Source of the DNA: Roseovarius indicus
GTDB taxonomy: Bacteria; Pseudomonadota; Alphaproteobacteria; Rhodobacterales; Rhodobacteraceae
Direction of reading: 5' to 3'
Assembly: GCF_008728195.1 (NCBI RefSeq)
Contig: NZ_CP031598.1
Coordinates: 4,030,001-4,094,000, forward strand
Length of the DNA stretch: 64,000 nucleotides
Below, piece after piece: positions 62,807 through 64,000 of the stretch. The notes under the pieces are model-generated. The model had not been told where the DNA came from. It did no database searches and saw only the letters and a program-made list of their open reading frames with translations. Positions within the stretch are counted from its first letter, which is position 1, and each line of letters begins with the position of its first letter. Made by a program: the position numbers and the translations under genes.

Positions 62807-63775
62807 ATGAGCATCAGCATCGAACCCATCATCTACGGCCTGATCTTCATCGGCGTGCTCGTGCTCGTCGAGGGCCTCTACCTGACCGTCTTCGGCAAAT
62901 CGATCAGCCTCAACAGCCGCGTCAACCGCCGGCTCGACATGCTCGACAAGATGGGCAACCGCGAGCAGGTGATGGAGAAACTCCGCAAGGAGATGACCCA
63001 GCACCTCAAGGCGCGCAACATCCCGATCTACGCGATCCTGTCGTCCAAGGCGCAAAAGGCGGCCATCGCCTTCACCCCGAAACAGCTCATCATGCTGATG
63101 GGCGCCGTTTCGGTCTTCGCCTTCGTCGGCCTCACCATCGGCACCGACACCCAGGTGCCGATCCGCGCCGCGGTATCGCTCGGCATCGGCATCGGCGGCG
63201 TCTTCGTCTGGATCAACTCCAAGGCGTCCAAGCGCATGAAACTGCTCGAGGAACAGCTTCCCGACGCGATCGAACTGATGGTCCGCAGCTTGCGCGTGGG
63301 GCACCCCTTCTCCTCGGCCATCTCCATCGTCGCCAACGAGGTCTCCGACCCGCTCGCCACCGAATTCGGCATCATCGCCGACGAAAGCGCCTATGGCCGC
63401 GACGTGGGCGAGGCGCTCAAGGACATGGCCGAACGGCTCGACATGCAGGATCTCCGCTTCCTCGCCGTCGCCGTCACCATCCAGCAGCAGTCGGGCGGCA
63501 ACCTCGCCGAAATCCTCGACGGTCTCGCCAAGGTGATCCGCGCCCGCTTCCGCCTGTTCCGCCGCGTCAAGGCCATCACCGCCGAGGCGCAATGGTCGGG
63601 CAATTTCCTGTCGGCCTTCCCGGTGCTGGCCCTCGTCGGCATCCAGATGATCAAGCCCGACTACTACGACGAGTCGATGACCCACCCGCTCTTCATCCCG
63701 GCCTGCATCGCCGTCGGCGGGTTCCTCGTGACGAACATCTTCGTCATGCGCTCACTCGTGAACATCAAGGTCTGA
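62807..63775 (+). CDS. tadB: Tad pilus inner-membrane protein TadB
   Basis: A 322-residue type II secretion F-type platform protein: N-terminal helix, two internal helices (about 96-135), a cytoplasmic GspF domain (about 155-280; LPDAIELMVRSLRVGHPF and VTIQQQSGGNLAEIL) and C-terminal helices. Works with TadC and CpaF. 5 bp after cpaF. Confidence 0.95.
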   Translation: MSISIEPIIYGLIFIGVLVLVEGLYLTVFGKSISLNSRVNRRLDMLDKMGNREQVMEKLRKEMTQHLKARNIPIYAILSSKAQKAAIAFTPKQLIMLMGAVSVFAFVGLTIGTDTQVPIRAAVSLGIGIGGVFVWINSKASKRMKLLEEQLPDAIELMVRSLRVGHPFSSAISIVANEVSDPLATEFGIIADESAYGRDVGEALKDMAERLDMQDLRFLAVAVTIQQQSGGNLAEILDGLAKVIRARFRLFRRVKAITAEAQWSGNFLSAFPVLALVGIQMIKPDYYDESMTHPLFIPACIAVGGFLVTNIFVMRSLVNIKV

Positions 63776-63782
63776 GGTCCCC

Positions 63783-64000
63783 ATGGGCATTTTCGATCAA
63801 ATCACCGGCACCCTGACCGATCAGCTCGGGCCCTTTGGCCCGCTGATCGCCGTCGGCACGCTCGGCGTCGTCCTGATCCTGATCTGCATCCCGATCCTCA
63901 TCAAGCAGTCGCAGGACCCGCTCGACAAGCTGAAGAAGGCCAACAACACCGGCAAGGCGCCCGACACCAACAAGGACCGCCTGCGCACCAAGTCGCGCAA
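63783..64000 (+). CDS. tadC: TadC-like platform protein, truncated by the window end
   Basis: The first 72 codons of a membrane protein starting MGIFDQITGTLTDQLG, with one hydrophobic helix (LIAVGTLGVVLILICIPILI) and a basic linker. Position 7 bp after tadB identifies the TadC partner. The GspF domain lies beyond the window. Confidence 0.85.
   Translation, partial: MGIFDQITGTLTDQLGPFGPLIAVGTLGVVLILICIPILIKQSQDPLDKLKKANNTGKAPDTNKDRLRTKSR

Noticed and set aside
1..64000. CRISPR arrays, insertion sequences, prophage or genomic island
   Set aside because: No regularly spaced repeats of CRISPR type, no transposase, integrase or tRNA-adjacent attachment site, and composition is even across the window apart from short intergenic stretches.

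Overview
The window is a GC-rich alphaproteobacterial chromosome segment, most likely from the Rhodobacteraceae (Roseobacter group). The grounds are the codon usage, a GcrA regulator, a split cytochrome aa3 cluster (coxB-ctaB-small subunit-ctaG-coxC-SURF1) running into thrC and an M16 peptidase, a Roseobacter-type propionyl-CoA synthetase, a curlin locus with a CsgH-like chaperone, a malic enzyme-phosphotransacetylase fusion, and a complete-looking start of a tad/cpa pilus cluster. I see no rRNA or tRNA gene, CRISPR array, transposase or phage gene. Genus cannot be fixed from the sequence alone.

Layout. 1-3.1 kb: an acyl-CoA synthetase and a membrane-anchored protein of unknown role. 3.1-8.6 kb, mostly minus strand: an exported SPOR protein, then a nucleoside-salvage operon (cdd-deoA-deoB-upp). 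8.7-13.5 kb: maeB and prpE, whose upstream region carries paired TTTGCAAA operators. 13.5-15.3 kb, minus: a CsbD stress protein and a three-gene curli-like locus. 15.6-17.8 kb: NAD kinase and glyA, divergent. 17.9-22.3 kb: DUF817 membrane protein, a hydrolase, small exported proteins, an unexplained ORF-free stretch of about 900 bp, and two tiny lipoproteins. 22.3-30.6 kb: lepA, acylphosphatase, LysR and Lrp regulators, a leucine-type dehydrogenase, methyltransferases and lipoproteins. 30.6-36 kb: an ABC-2 permease, gcrA, an exported metallo-beta-lactamase-fold protein, and a TetR regulator divergent from an exported isochorismatase-fold/YHS/NTF2-like set.

36-43.6 kb, minus: one long translationally coupled run, coxB-ctaB-small subunit-ctaG, coxC, SURF1-thrC-M16-GNAT. 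43.7-55.5 kb: tldD, a methyltransferase, dprA, an acyltransferase-SGNH fusion, topA, an L,D-transpeptidase, a succinyl-CoA:3-ketoacid CoA-transferase pair and a lytic transglycosylase. 55.8 kb to the end: two Flp pilins, cpaB, secretin, an OmpA lipoprotein, then after a strong terminator cpaE, cpaF, tadB and a truncated tadC.

Functional links. The left half is rich in short-chain acyl-CoA and C3/C4 metabolism (acyl-CoA ligase, MaeB, PrpE, CoA-transferase), aerobic respiration and nucleoside salvage. Two separate surface-fibre systems are present, curli-like amyloid and Tad pilus, which suggests a surface-attaching lifestyle. Regulatory DNA is unusually legible: palindromes or repeats precede maeB, prpE, the TetR cluster, the Lrp/dehydrogenase pair and coxB/tldD. 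I found no clear new defence or mobile system. The best candidates for undescribed biology are the palindrome array at 45.2 kb, the structured gene-free region at 20.6-21.5 kb, the TetR-controlled exported hydrolase cluster and the reduced curli locus.
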